Shown: positions 22,828 through 30,968 of the stretch, piece after piece
Position numbering within the stretch: position 1 is the stretch's first letter
How the letters are laid out: each line of letters starts with the position of its first letter
Assembly (NCBI RefSeq): GCF_001673365.1
Contig: NZ_LZLS01000003.1
Location: 124,001-188,000 of the forward strand
Direction of reading: 5' to 3'
Origin: Mycobacterium asiaticum
Lineage (GTDB): Bacteria > Actinomycetota > Actinomycetes > Mycobacteriales > Mycobacteriaceae
DNA length: 64,000 nucleotides
Made by a program: the position numbers and the translations under genes
Notes under the pieces: model-generated
The model's input: the letters and a program-made list of their open reading frames with translations, nothing else
What the model was told of the DNA's origin: nothing
Databases searched by the model: none

Positions 22828-23844
22828 GTGCAGGTCGACCTCATGACCGTTCCGCAGCCCTTGGCGCGGATCGGCGATATCGCAAAACGCTCCCAGGCCG
22901 CGGGATTCTCGGGCTTGTTGTTCACCGAAACGGGGCGTACCGCCTATCTCAACGCCGCCGTCGCGGCTGGAGCCGCACCCGGGCTTGAGCTTTCAACCGG
23001 CGTCGCGGTGGCCTTTCCGCGCAGCCCGTTCGTCACCGCGGCGAGCGCCTGGGAACTACAGGAGGCGACCGGCGGGAAGTTTCGGCTCGGCCTGGGCACG
23101 CAGGTGCGCACCCACGTCGTGCGGCGCTACGGGGTGGCGTTCGAACGGCCCGGGCCCCGGCTGCGGGATTACGTGCGCGCGGTCAAGGCCTGCTTCACCG
23201 CATTCCGAACTGGAAAACTCGACTATCACGGCGAGTTCTACAACCTCGATTTCATCACTCCGCAGTGGAGCGCCGGCCCGATCGACGAGCCGGATCCGAA
23301 AGTCGACGTGGCCGCGGTCAACCCGTGGATGCTGCGAATGGCGGGCGAAGTGGCCGACGGAGTCCATGTCCATCCGCTCGGCGAACCCGGATACATCGGC
23401 CGCCACGTCACGACCAATATCGCTGCAGGCGCGGTTAAGTCCGGCCGTTCGCCCTCGGATATCGCGGTGATCGTACCGGTGATGACGATCGTCGGCGACA
23501 CCGAAGAAGAGCGCCACCACGAGCGCGAACTCGTCCGGTCCAGTCTCAGCTTCTACGCGAGCACGCCCAACTACGCCTTCATCATGGACGAGGCCGGCTT
23601 CGAGGGCACCACCGCTCGGCTGCGTGAGAAGCAGAAGGCCGGGGACTTCAAAGGGATGGCGGCCCAGATCACCGACGACCACATCGCCACCTTCGCGACC
23701 GAGTCCACCTGGGACGGCTTAGCCGATGCGCTACTGGACAAATATGGCAGCACCGCGACCCGCCTTGTTTTGTACAACGCGCTGAGCGACTCTGCGCGCT
23801 TTGAACGCTATGGAGAGATCGCGCGACGCATATCGACCCGCTGA
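22828..23844 (+). CDS. F420-dependent LLM-class oxidoreductase
   Basis: The 338-residue protein begins at a GTG. It shows the luciferase-like TIM barrel pattern: an N-terminal MQVDLMTVP strand, FTETGRTAYLNAAVAA, the AFPRSPFVTAASAWELQEAT segment where such enzymes bind the cofactor, FRLGLGTQVRTHVVRRYGV, and a late DDHIATFAT segment. Members of this subfamily in mycobacteria use reduced or oxidised coenzyme F420 for hydride transfer; the substrate is unknown. It is divergent from the NRPS operon and codirectional with gabD2 about 50 bp downstream. A flavin-dependent monooxygenase is the alternative. Confidence 0.88.
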   Translation: MQVDLMTVPQPLARIGDIAKRSQAAGFSGLLFTETGRTAYLNAAVAAGAAPGLELSTGVAVAFPRSPFVTAASAWELQEATGGKFRLGLGTQVRTHVVRRYGVAFERPGPRLRDYVRAVKACFTAFRTGKLDYHGEFYNLDFITPQWSAGPIDEPDPKVDVAAVNPWMLRMAGEVADGVHVHPLGEPGYIGRHVTTNIAAGAVKSGRSPSDIAVIVPVMTIVGDTEEERHHERELVRSSLSFYASTPNYAFIMDEAGFEGTTARLREKQKAGDFKGMAAQITDDHIATFATESTWDGLADALLDKYGSTATRLVLYNALSDSARFERYGEIARRISTR

Positions 23845-23893
23845 ACCGGCTATACGCTGAAGTACAAGCCTGCATTCTTCGAGAGGTAGCGAT

Positions 23894-25450
23894 ATGCCTG
23901 CACCGTCCGCCGAAGTCTTCGACCGCCTGCGTCAGCTCGTCGCGATCAAAGACTTAGCCGATCGCCCGACCAAGACGATCGACGAGGTCTTCACCGGGAA
24001 ACCCCTGACCACGATCCCGATCGGCACGGCCGACGACGTCGCGGCCGCGTTCGCCGAGGCTCGCGCGGCCCAGAACGAGTGGGCCCAGCGTCCGGTCGCA
24101 GAGCGAATCGAGGTCGTCCGGCGCTATCGCGACCTCGTCATCGAGAACCGTGAGTTCCTGATGGACCTGCTGCAAGCCGAGGCGGGCAAGGCCCGGTGGG
24201 CCGCGCAAGAGGAAATCGTCGACCTCATGGCGAATGCGAACTACTACGTGCGGGTCACGGCCGGCCTGCTCAAGCCGCGGCAGGTGCAGGCGCTGCTGCC
24301 GGCGATCGGCAAGACGACGGTGTGCTACCAGCCGAAGGGCGTGGTCGGGGTGATCTCGCCATGGAACTACCCGATGACTCTGACCGCCTCGGACTCGGTG
24401 CCCGCGCTGCTGGCCGGCAACGCGGTCGTCCTGAAGCCGGACAGCCAGACCCCCTACTGCGCGCTGGCGTGCGCGGAGCTGTTGTACCAGGCTGGGCTGC
24501 CGCGAGCGTTGTACGCGATCGTGCCCGGTCCCGGATCGGTTGTCGGCACCGCGATCACCGAGAACTGCGACTATCTGATGTTCACCGGCTCGTCGCAGAC
24601 CGGCAGCCATCTGGCCGAGCAGGCAGGGCGCCGCCTGATCGGCTTCTCTGCCGAACTCGGCGGCAAGAACCCGATGATCGTGACGCGCGGGGCCAACCTC
24701 GACAAGGCCGCGAAGGCGGCCACCCGCGCCTGCTTCTCCAACGCCGGGCAGCTGTGCATCTCCATCGAGCGGATCTACGTCGAGAAGGACATCGCCGACG
24801 ATTTCACCCGCAAGTTCGGGGAAGCCGTGCGCAACATGAAGTTAGGCGCTTCCTACGACTTCTCCGTCGACATGGGCAGCATGATCTCCAAGGATCAGCT
24901 CGACACCGTTACCGATCATGTCGATGACGCAACATCCAAGGGCGCCAAGGTAATTGCCGGCGGCAAGGCACGACCCGACATCGGTCCGCTGTTCTACGAG
25001 CCGACCGTGCTGACCGATGTCACACCCGAGATGGAGTGCGCTGAAAACGAGACGTTCGGGCCGCTGGTGTCGATCTACCCGGTCGCCGACGTGGACGAAG
25101 CCGTCGAGAAAGCCAATGACACCGAATACGGCCTCAACGCCAGCGTGTGGGCGAGTTCTTCGGCAGAGGGCCAGAACATCGCCGCCCGGTTGCGCACGGG
25201 AACGGTGAACGTCAACGAGGGCTACGCGTTCGCCTGGGGCAGCCTGAGCGCGCCGATGGGCGGCATGGGCATCTCCGGTGTCGGACGTCGACACGGCCCC
25301 GAAGGCCTGCTGAAGTACACCGAATCGCAGACCATTGCCACTGCGCGCGTATTCAATCTCGATGCACCCTTCGGTCTTCCGAACTCTTGGTGGCAGAAGT
25401 CGCTGTTGCCCATCGTGCGCACGGTGATGAAGCTGCCGGGCCGGAAGTGA
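23894..25450 (+). CDS. gabD2: Succinate-semialdehyde dehydrogenase family protein (Rv1731-like)
   Basis: The 518-residue protein is close in recalled sequence and length to H37Rv GabD2 (Rv1731). It has the aldehyde dehydrogenase motifs in order: GVVGVISPWNYPMTL, VLKPDSQTPYCAL, GPGSVVGTAI, FTGSSQTGSHLAEQ, the catalytic Glu in FSAELGGKNPMIV, and the catalytic Cys in FSNAGQLCISIERIYVE. It oxidises a semialdehyde to the acid with NAD(P)+, classically succinic semialdehyde to succinate. The start ATG follows a GAGAGG-like ribosome site. The stop overlaps the GTG of the following amidase gene (GTGA), so the two are probably coupled. Confidence 0.92.
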   Translation: MPAPSAEVFDRLRQLVAIKDLADRPTKTIDEVFTGKPLTTIPIGTADDVAAAFAEARAAQNEWAQRPVAERIEVVRRYRDLVIENREFLMDLLQAEAGKARWAAQEEIVDLMANANYYVRVTAGLLKPRQVQALLPAIGKTTVCYQPKGVVGVISPWNYPMTLTASDSVPALLAGNAVVLKPDSQTPYCALACAELLYQAGLPRALYAIVPGPGSVVGTAITENCDYLMFTGSSQTGSHLAEQAGRRLIGFSAELGGKNPMIVTRGANLDKAAKAATRACFSNAGQLCISIERIYVEKDIADDFTRKFGEAVRNMKLGASYDFSVDMGSMISKDQLDTVTDHVDDATSKGAKVIAGGKARPDIGPLFYEPTVLTDVTPEMECAENETFGPLVSIYPVADVDEAVEKANDTEYGLNASVWASSSAEGQNIAARLRTGTVNVNEGYAFAWGSLSAPMGGMGISGVGRRHGPEGLLKYTESQTIATARVFNLDAPFGLPNSWWQKSLLPIVRTVMKLPGRK

Positions 25451-26220
25451 CAGCCGCTCTCGGCCGCCGTCAAGTCCTGCAATTGGTCGCCAGCACCGGT
25501 CTGGCCGCGGCCGTCGGTGGCTGCGCGACCGCCAAACCCAGTTCCGGACCGAGCACCATTAGTACCGCCCCGCCCCCAACCAGCGCCGAGACGACGGCAA
25601 GCTCCCCGACCCAACCCCCCGCCACCGGAGCGTCCGCCGCGATGCTGTGTCGGGACGCGTGGGGAGCTCGCCCGCCGCGTCCCGGTGGCATCCCACACAC
25701 CATCAACCGGATGACACTGCACCACTCAGGTGTCGTCCTCGGCGACAACAGCAACGCCCCAGGACGCCTGCGCCAGCACCAGCGTTACCACCAGGACCAC
25801 TACGGATGGATCGACATCGCCTACCACGTGAGCGTCGACCGCAACGGGAACATCTACCAGTTGCGGACACCGGAGTTGGTCGGCGACACGGCGACCGACT
25901 ACGACCCCACCGGCCACTTCCTGGTGCTGTGCGAAGGCGACTTCGACACCGAGGCGATCACCGACGCCCAACTCAACGGCGCCGCCATGGCCTTCGCCTG
26001 GGCGGCGCAAACATTTCGTGTCTCGGCCACCACCCTGGCCAGCCACCGCGACTTTGCGCCGACCACGAGTTGTCCGGGCGCCAATCTCTACGCACGCCTG
26101 AGCTCGGGTGACCTCAAGAGGCGCATTGACGACCTGCTGGCAGGCGGACCGGTAAACCTGCAGGCGGTGTGCGGCCCGTCCGCGGCCGCGACCGTCGCCG
26201 ATATCGAAGCCGGGCGGTGA
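25447..26220 (+). CDS. PGRP/amidase_2-family N-acetylmuramoyl-L-alanine amidase, exported lipoprotein
   Basis: Reading from the GTG that overlaps the gabD2 stop gives 257 residues beginning VTAALGRRQVLQLVAS, with a twin arginine and a lipobox-like AVGGC, so a Tat or Sec lipoprotein signal is likely. A Pro/Thr/Ser-rich linker follows. The catalytic domain shows WGARPPR, the zinc histidine in TLHHSG, GWIDIAYHVSVDRNGNIYQ, a second histidine in LASHRDFAPT, and the zinc cysteine in SCPGANLY. These are the ligands of the T7-lysozyme/PGRP fold, which cuts the bond between muramic acid and L-Ala in peptidoglycan. It is placed with two more exported hydrolase-like genes downstream. Confidence 0.9.
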   Translation: MTAALGRRQVLQLVASTGLAAAVGGCATAKPSSGPSTISTAPPPTSAETTASSPTQPPATGASAAMLCRDAWGARPPRPGGIPHTINRMTLHHSGVVLGDNSNAPGRLRQHQRYHQDHYGWIDIAYHVSVDRNGNIYQLRTPELVGDTATDYDPTGHFLVLCEGDFDTEAITDAQLNGAAMAFAWAAQTFRVSATTLASHRDFAPTTSCPGANLYARLSSGDLKRRIDDLLAGGPVNLQAVCGPSAAATVADIEAGR

Positions 26221-26299
26221 AGGACGTCCGCCCTAGAAATACGCCGACAACCTGCTAAAGAGTGCAACATCTGCCCCATACGACACTAGAGTGCTGTAG

Positions 26300-26983
26300 G
26301 TGGGCACGGATGCCGAAGCTAAAGGCTGGGGCCGCTGGTTAGCTATCGCGGCCTCACTCGTGCTGGCCGGTGCCATGATTTACGCCCAGGATACGAAGCC
26401 GAAAACGCCGTGCTGCGCCGAGACCTCGGCCCCCCCGGCAGCGGCGGCATCGAGTCCGGCGAACCCGCCGTCCGCACCCGCACCGACGTTCGCCAGCGCC
26501 GCGGAAGTGGCGATGCTGGCCGGCAGCGCACCCGCCTTCGCCCAGGACTTCCAAATCGCGTTGCCCGCCGGCATCGCCTCCGAGCAGGGACTGCAGGTCA
26601 AGACCATCTGGGCGGCCCGCGCCATCGAGGTGTTGTTCCCGGAAATCAAGACCATCTACGGCTTCCGGCAGGACGCGCTCAGGTGGCATCCCAGCGGTCT
26701 GGCGATCGACGTGATGATCCCCAACCACGAAAGTGACGACGGCATCGCGCTCGGCAACCAGATCGCGGGATTGGCGCTGGCCAATGCCAAACGGTGGGGC
26801 ATCGACCACGTGATCTGGCGGCAGAAGATCTATCTCGGCCCCGCGTCGGGGAGTTGGACGGCGGACCTCGGCAACGAAACCGCTAACCACTACGACCACG
26901 TCCACATCGCCACCAACGGCGGTGGCTACCCGACCGGGCACGAGACGTACTTCATCGGATCGATGACGCCCGCGCCGAATTAG
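26300..26983 (+). CDS. Exported M15-like / ARB_07466-type peptidoglycan protein
   Basis: The 227-residue protein starts at a GTG and has one N-terminal membrane segment (WLAIAASLVLAGAMIYA), then an Ala/Pro-rich linker to about residue 70. The C-terminal domain carries a pattern seen in D-Ala-D-Ala peptidase-like folds: WHPSGLAIDVMIP (His, Asp), WGIDHVIW, and HYDHVHIAT (His-x-His). In actinobacteria this domain is often called ARB_07466-like and occurs in exported proteins acting near peptidoglycan. Enzyme activity is inferred from the conserved His and Asp pattern. It follows the PGRP-type amidase on the same strand, consistent with a cell-wall role. Confidence 0.75.
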   Translation: MGTDAEAKGWGRWLAIAASLVLAGAMIYAQDTKPKTPCCAETSAPPAAAASSPANPPSAPAPTFASAAEVAMLAGSAPAFAQDFQIALPAGIASEQGLQVKTIWAARAIEVLFPEIKTIYGFRQDALRWHPSGLAIDVMIPNHESDDGIALGNQIAGLALANAKRWGIDHVIWRQKIYLGPASGSWTADLGNETANHYDHVHIATNGGGYPTGHETYFIGSMTPAPN

Positions 26984-27063
26984 CCGGGATGGTGGTCTGA
27001 AGCCCTCGCTCAGCGAGCTACGAGCTCCTTTGCCTTCCGGCGGCTTCGCTACCCTGGCCTGAA

Positions 27064-27951
27064 ATGACGGTTCATCGATGGGGCAGGCGCGCGTTGGTGT
27101 GCGCCGCCACCGTACTCGTCGCCGGGATCGCGGTCTGCGCAACGCCCGCGCCGACCGGATCCGACACCGCCAGGAGCATCAAGTACGTGGCGCTAGGCGA
27201 CTCCGCTGCGGCGGCACCGCTGGTCCCCGACCCCGCCGATCCGCCTGGTTGCTTCAAATCGACCAACGATTACCCGGCGGTGTTGGCGAGGCGCATCGGC
27301 GCAACGCGTTTCACCGACGTCACCTGCAGTGGTGCCACGACCGCTGACATCACCGACCGTCCACAGCAGACCAGCGGCGGCGCTGTCCCCCGCCAGATCG
27401 ACGCGGTTTCCGTCGATACCGAATTGGTCACCATCACAATCGGCGGCAACGATGTTGGATTGGCAAGCACTGCATCACGATGCAGCAGAAGGTCGTTGGC
27501 GCAGCCACCATGTTTCGACACGCTGGCTACCCCCGGAGCAGACCGGTTCACCGCAGCGATTGACGAACAGATTCCGTTGTGGGAAGCCATGATTGAGGCG
27601 GTGCGGGCACGAGCGCCGCAAGCCAGGATCGTTCTCGTCGGCTACGGAACCTACATCCGGCCGGGTGGCTGTTTCGGCCAGCAGCCGATCAACCCGAAGG
27701 ACGCCGACTACTTTCAAGCCAAGGTCGGCGAAATCAACGACCGCCAGCGGGAATTGGCGGTACGAAAGAACATTGACTTCTTCGACACGCGGCCGCTCTC
27801 AGTCGGACACGACATGTGCGCACCACCCGATGACAGGTGGTTCGAAGGTTTTGAACTGGCGCACTACGCGGCTCCACTGCACCCCAACGCGCTGGGAGCT
27901 GGCGCGGTTGGCAACGCGCTTGCCGAAATCATCGACCCTGACTCTCAGTGA
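27064..27951 (+). CDS. Secreted SGNH-hydrolase family esterase/lipase
   Basis: The 295-residue protein has a signal peptide (RRALVCAATVLVAGIAVCATPAP). The mature part begins KYVALGDSAAAAPLVP, which is block I with the nucleophile Ser. Block II is the Gly in DVTCSGATT, block III is TITIGGNDVGL with the oxyanion Asn, and block V is LHPNALGAG with the catalytic His. The cysteine pairs (CFKSTND, DVTC, SRCSRRS, PPCFDT) suggest disulphides outside the cell. Family members hydrolyse ester bonds of lipids or acetylated sugars. The next gene starts within a few bases of its stop. Confidence 0.88.
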   Translation: MTVHRWGRRALVCAATVLVAGIAVCATPAPTGSDTARSIKYVALGDSAAAAPLVPDPADPPGCFKSTNDYPAVLARRIGATRFTDVTCSGATTADITDRPQQTSGGAVPRQIDAVSVDTELVTITIGGNDVGLASTASRCSRRSLAQPPCFDTLATPGADRFTAAIDEQIPLWEAMIEAVRARAPQARIVLVGYGTYIRPGGCFGQQPINPKDADYFQAKVGEINDRQRELAVRKNIDFFDTRPLSVGHDMCAPPDDRWFEGFELAHYAAPLHPNALGAGAVGNALAEIIDPDSQ

Positions 27952-27952
27952 T

Positions 27953-28315
27953 ATGACGATCGATCCCGGCCAGCGGCTACGCGACGAATTACGCCGAGCC
28001 ATCGACGATAACGGTCCCGGGGCCAGGGACGCCGAAATCGCATTGGGAGACGGGTCGATCGGAAAACGGCTGCGCGCCGCGATTCTCGCATTGGCGGCAC
28101 GCCGCGGTCCGCAAAGCAGCATCTGCCCATCGGATGCTGCCCGGGCCATCGGCGGCGAGAACTGGCGCGAGACCATGACCGATGCCAATGCGGTGGCGCG
28201 AGACCTGGCGAAATCCGGTGATGTGAAGATTACGCAGCGCGGCAGCATCCTGGACCCCGAAGAGACATGGCGGGGACCCATCCGCATCACGATTGCCGAC
28301 ATCGCCCAGACGTAG
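27953..28315 (+). CDS. DUF3253 protein (small winged-helix-like)
   Basis: From the ATG one base after the upstream stop, 120 residues are encoded. The central part, ILALAARRGPQSSICPSDAARAIGGENWRETM and the end RGSILDPEETWRGPIRI, match what I recall of DUF3253, a short bacterial family predicted to fold like a winged helix. Function is unknown. Its tight spacing behind the SGNH hydrolase and 10 bp before the thioredoxin-fold gene suggests a shared transcript. Confidence 0.75.
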   Translation: MTIDPGQRLRDELRRAIDDNGPGARDAEIALGDGSIGKRLRAAILALAARRGPQSSICPSDAARAIGGENWRETMTDANAVARDLAKSGDVKITQRGSILDPEETWRGPIRITIADIAQT

Positions 28316-28325
28316 GCTAGCGGGC

Positions 28326-28874
28326 ATGGCCATCGAATCGGCAATGCTCGCCCTTGGTACCCCCGCGCCATCTTTCCGGCTGCCCGAGCCAGCGACCGGC
28401 GGCACCGTCGGCCTTGACGACCTGACGGGTCCCGCGCTGGTGGTCACCTTCATCTGCAACCACTGCCCCTACGTGCAACACGTCGCCGCCGGACTCGCCG
28501 AGCTCGGTCGGGACTTCATCGACAAAGGTGTGGCAATGGTCGCAATATCCAGCAACGACGTCACCACCTATCCACAGGATGGACCGGAGCAGATGGTCGC
28601 CGAGGCCCGGCGCCACGGCTGGACGTTCCCCTATCTCTACGACGAGACCCAGGACGTTGCCCGCGCCTTCTCCGCGGCGTGCACCCCTGACACATTCGTT
28701 TTCGACGGCGAGCGCCGACTCGTGTATCGAGGCCAACTCGACGATTCGAGGCCGAAGAACGAGTTGCCGGTGACCGGAGCCGACGTACGCGCTGCGGTGG
28801 ACGCGGTGCTTGCCGGACGGCCAGTTGACGCCGAGCAGCGGCCGTCCATCGGTTGCGGAATCAAGTGGCGCTGA
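28326..28874 (+). CDS. AhpC/TSA-type thioredoxin-fold protein (Rv1732c-like)
   Basis: The 182-residue protein has the same length as H37Rv Rv1732c and, like it, lies near gabD2. The active-site region is FICNHCPYVQHVAAGLAEL, a CxxC-type motif after a beta strand, followed by VAMVAISSNDVTTYPQD and YDETQDVARAFSAACTPDTFVFD with the cis-Pro region of the fold. A thiol-disulphide or peroxide role is likely for the family. There is no signal peptide, so it is cytoplasmic. The ATG at 28326 is used because the three-gene spacing is tight and the length fits the orthologue. Confidence 0.85.
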   Translation: MAIESAMLALGTPAPSFRLPEPATGGTVGLDDLTGPALVVTFICNHCPYVQHVAAGLAELGRDFIDKGVAMVAISSNDVTTYPQDGPEQMVAEARRHGWTFPYLYDETQDVARAFSAACTPDTFVFDGERRLVYRGQLDDSRPKNELPVTGADVRAAVDAVLAGRPVDAEQRPSIGCGIKWR

Positions 28875-29253
28875 CCGTCATCGAGCGTTCCTACCCGTTT
28901 GCGAGGCCGTCGACCGCTGCCTGCAACGTGGTTGCTGGCAGTCGAACGTCATTGGTGGACAAGCATTTTCCATGAGTCTCCGCAGGGGATCACGCAGTCG
29001 CTGCCGCTTGCTTTTTCCGACATCAATTGCGGTATCAGGCTTTAACGTGTGACTAATGATGCCAGTGTTACTGAACTGACGGAACATGTTGCAGCACTAA
29101 GACATTGAGCCGGCATTTCGCAGTTTTCTTGCCGGACAAGGGTATTTTGTCGGCCGCCATGTTTGAGCTGCGGTCATATGGCTATGCAAGGTGAGTGCGG
29201 TGAGTTCCCACTTGGACCCCCGCTCGAATCACACGCGAATCAAAGGAGCCATA
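28875..29253. other. 379-bp intergenic stretch before the MPT63-like gene
   Basis: No gene is recognised. The second half is less GC-rich than the neighbourhood, as expected for the promoter region of the secreted protein gene that follows. The frames present on either strand are short and lack homology that I can recall. Confidence 0.4.
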
Positions 29254-29814
29254 GTGAGGCTTACAACTACCAGTGTCAAGACAGCCATCGGTGCTGCCGG
29301 AGTCGCGGCGGCTTGCGTCTTCGGAGCAGGGATCGCTTCTGCCGCGCCGCCAACCATCGAAGGGTTCGGAACCAGCCAACAGCTGGTCAGCGGACCGATG
29401 ATCACGACCTACACGGTCGGCAACCTCCAGCAGAGCACGGTTACGATCCCCGGCTACACCCCCAAGGGAACGCTCTACCAGGCTGATATCACCGCCAGGT
29501 CGGACGCCGGCACCGTCACCCCCATGGTGAAGAATTTCAGTGCCCGCGGGCCGAACGGTCAGACCTACAAGCTGATCGACAAGGCCTCGGCACCGGGTAG
29601 CTTGAACCCGGCGCCCATTCCGCAAGGCAGCGAATCGACAGGGACCCTGTACTTCGACGTGACCGGTGCGCCGCCGAATGGTGTCGCCTACAACGACGGA
29701 TTTCAGGACGTTCTGATCTGGACGTCGAACGTGGCCGGCGAACCGTCGCCGGGCACACCGCCGAACTCAGGTCCGGCCCCGGGCGGACTTCCCGCTCCGG
29801 CGACTCCTAGCTAA
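29254..29814 (+). CDS. Secreted MPT63-like (DUF1942) immunogenic protein
   Basis: The 186-residue protein starts at a GTG five bases after a good AAGGAG ribosome site (29243-29248). A Sec signal peptide ends at the AAPP after GAGIASA. The mature domain, TIEGFGTSQQLVSG through GFQDVLIWTS, follows the immunoglobulin-like beta pattern of MPT63 proteins, including MVKNFSARGPNGQTY and GTLYFDVTGAPPNGVAYNDG. A Pro/Gly-rich tail follows, absent from MPT63 itself. Function of the family is unknown; members are abundant culture-filtrate antigens. A strong intrinsic terminator lies directly downstream. Confidence 0.85.
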   Translation: MRLTTTSVKTAIGAAGVAAACVFGAGIASAAPPTIEGFGTSQQLVSGPMITTYTVGNLQQSTVTIPGYTPKGTLYQADITARSDAGTVTPMVKNFSARGPNGQTYKLIDKASAPGSLNPAPIPQGSESTGTLYFDVTGAPPNGVAYNDGFQDVLIWTSNVAGEPSPGTPPNSGPAPGGLPAPATPS

Positions 29815-29835
29815 TCCCAGAGCTAATCCCGAAGG

Positions 29836-29871
29836 CTCCCCGCGCCACTCGCTAGTGGCGCGGGGAGTTTT
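29836..29871 (+). terminator. Strong intrinsic terminator
   Basis: A perfect 13-bp stem (CTCCCCGCGCCAC with its complement) and a 6-base loop are followed by TTTT. It sits 22 bp after the stop of the MPT63-like gene, and the facing gene ends just beyond it. The T-run is on the plus strand only. Confidence 0.9.
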
Positions 29872-29888
29872 AGCTGCGATCAATCCGA

Positions 29889-30263
29889 CTACTTGTCGTC
29901 TGAGTCCTCGTCTTCTGAGTCCTCGTCGTCATCTTCGTCGTCATCGTCGTCTTCGTCGTCTTCGTCATCTTCGTCGTCATCGTCATCGTCATCGTCCGAG
30001 TCGTCGTCATCGTCATCGTCCGAGTCGTCGTCCTTGGCCTTTTTGGCGTCCTTGTCGGCCTTATCGTCGGATTCTCCAGACTCGGAAGAGCCACCGGACT
30101 CGGCCTGATCTGCATGCCTGGTCAGAAGCTCAGCCAACTCTCGGGCCTCGTCAGGACTCAACTCGTCGACGAGCAACCGCTCGTTGCTATCCGAGAAGCG
30201 CTCGACGTAAACCGTGTTGTCCTTGGAACCGACGTCCCACCGCCCGCCCTCTTGACTACTCAT
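29889..30263 (-). CDS. Small protein with long Asp/Glu/Ser tail
   Basis: The 124-residue protein has a compact N-terminal half (RWDVGSKDNTVYVERF, LLVDELSPDEARELAELLTR) and a C-terminal half made almost only of Asp, Glu, Ser and Lys. The acidic part is encoded by GAC/GAT-rich simple-sequence DNA on the minus strand, which produces long Ser-only reading on the other strand. I recall similar short mycobacterial proteins with this N-terminus, but no function. The acidic tail could bind a basic partner or metal; this is a guess. Confidence 0.8.
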   Translation of the reverse strand: MSSQEGGRWDVGSKDNTVYVERFSDSNERLLVDELSPDEARELAELLTRHADQAESGGSSESGESDDKADKDAKKAKDDDSDDDDDDDSDDDDDDDDEDDEDDEDDDDDEDDDEDSEDEDSDDK

Positions 30264-30452
30264 TAGTGCCGCCTTCCGGCTAGTGACTTGTGATCCAGAC
30301 CTGACGCCCCTCGGCGCTAAGCACTCGTTTACCCAGTGCTTGTATCAGCGCAAACAGCCATGTCGGGGCGGGCCCGAGGTGCGTGACGAGACGGCCGATC
30401 GAACATCTACCAAATACACTGCGCTACAAGGCAATCCGATGAGTGCGGTTAG

Positions 30453-30950
30453 TCAGGCCGAGGCCGGGGTGAAAACGGCGACTGGACGCAAGGTGTTCAG
30501 CATGACGAGTGGAATGTGCCGGCTTGTCGATCGCTGATAGGAGACGTACGGCGGGTACAGATGAGACATGTACTCCCATACCTCGTGGCGTTCGGTAGCC
30601 TCGGGTTCGCGCCAGGACGCTTCGAACGCTTGAGTTGCCACCTGCACCTCGATGGTTTCACTGGCGACAATGTTCAGGTACCACTCCGGGTGGGCGTCGG
30701 CCCCGCCCTTGGACGCCACAATCACGATCTCCCCGCCGACGTTGCCGTAGATGAGCGGCTTGATAAACGTCTTGCCCGACTTGCGTCCCACGTATTTGAC
30801 CAGGCAGTGGGTCGTCATCTTGCGACCGCCCAGAGGACTTAGGTCGACGATGTGACCCTGGGACCCGCCGGAGCGCAGGTACCTCTCGAGGTGCTCGTTC
30901 ATCCAGTCGCCGCGTTCGGCGCGAATTGCCGCAGATTCGGCATTGCCCAT
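30453..30950 (-). CDS. Ddn-like deazaflavin (F420)-dependent nitroreductase family protein
   Basis: The 165-residue protein has the split-barrel pattern of the Ddn family: TTHCLVKYVGRKSGKTFIKPLIYG, EIVIVASKGGADAHPEWYLNIVAS, then EVQVATQAFEASWREPEATERHEVWEYM. Ddn of M. tuberculosis uses reduced F420 to act on quinones and nitroimidazoles. The start ATG follows an AAGGGG-type ribosome site. It begins 18 bp after the stop of the PAP2 gene on the same strand, so the two probably share a transcript. Confidence 0.9.
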   Translation of the reverse strand: MGNAESAAIRAERGDWMNEHLERYLRSGGSQGHIVDLSPLGGRKMTTHCLVKYVGRKSGKTFIKPLIYGNVGGEIVIVASKGGADAHPEWYLNIVASETIEVQVATQAFEASWREPEATERHEVWEYMSHLYPPYVSYQRSTSRHIPLVMLNTLRPVAVFTPASA

Positions 30951-30968
30951 GAATCGAACCCTTCCCCT

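Noticed and set aside
29893-30108. A plus-strand frame encoding poly-Ser
   Set aside because: It is the antisense of the Asp/Glu-tailed protein and has no independent support.
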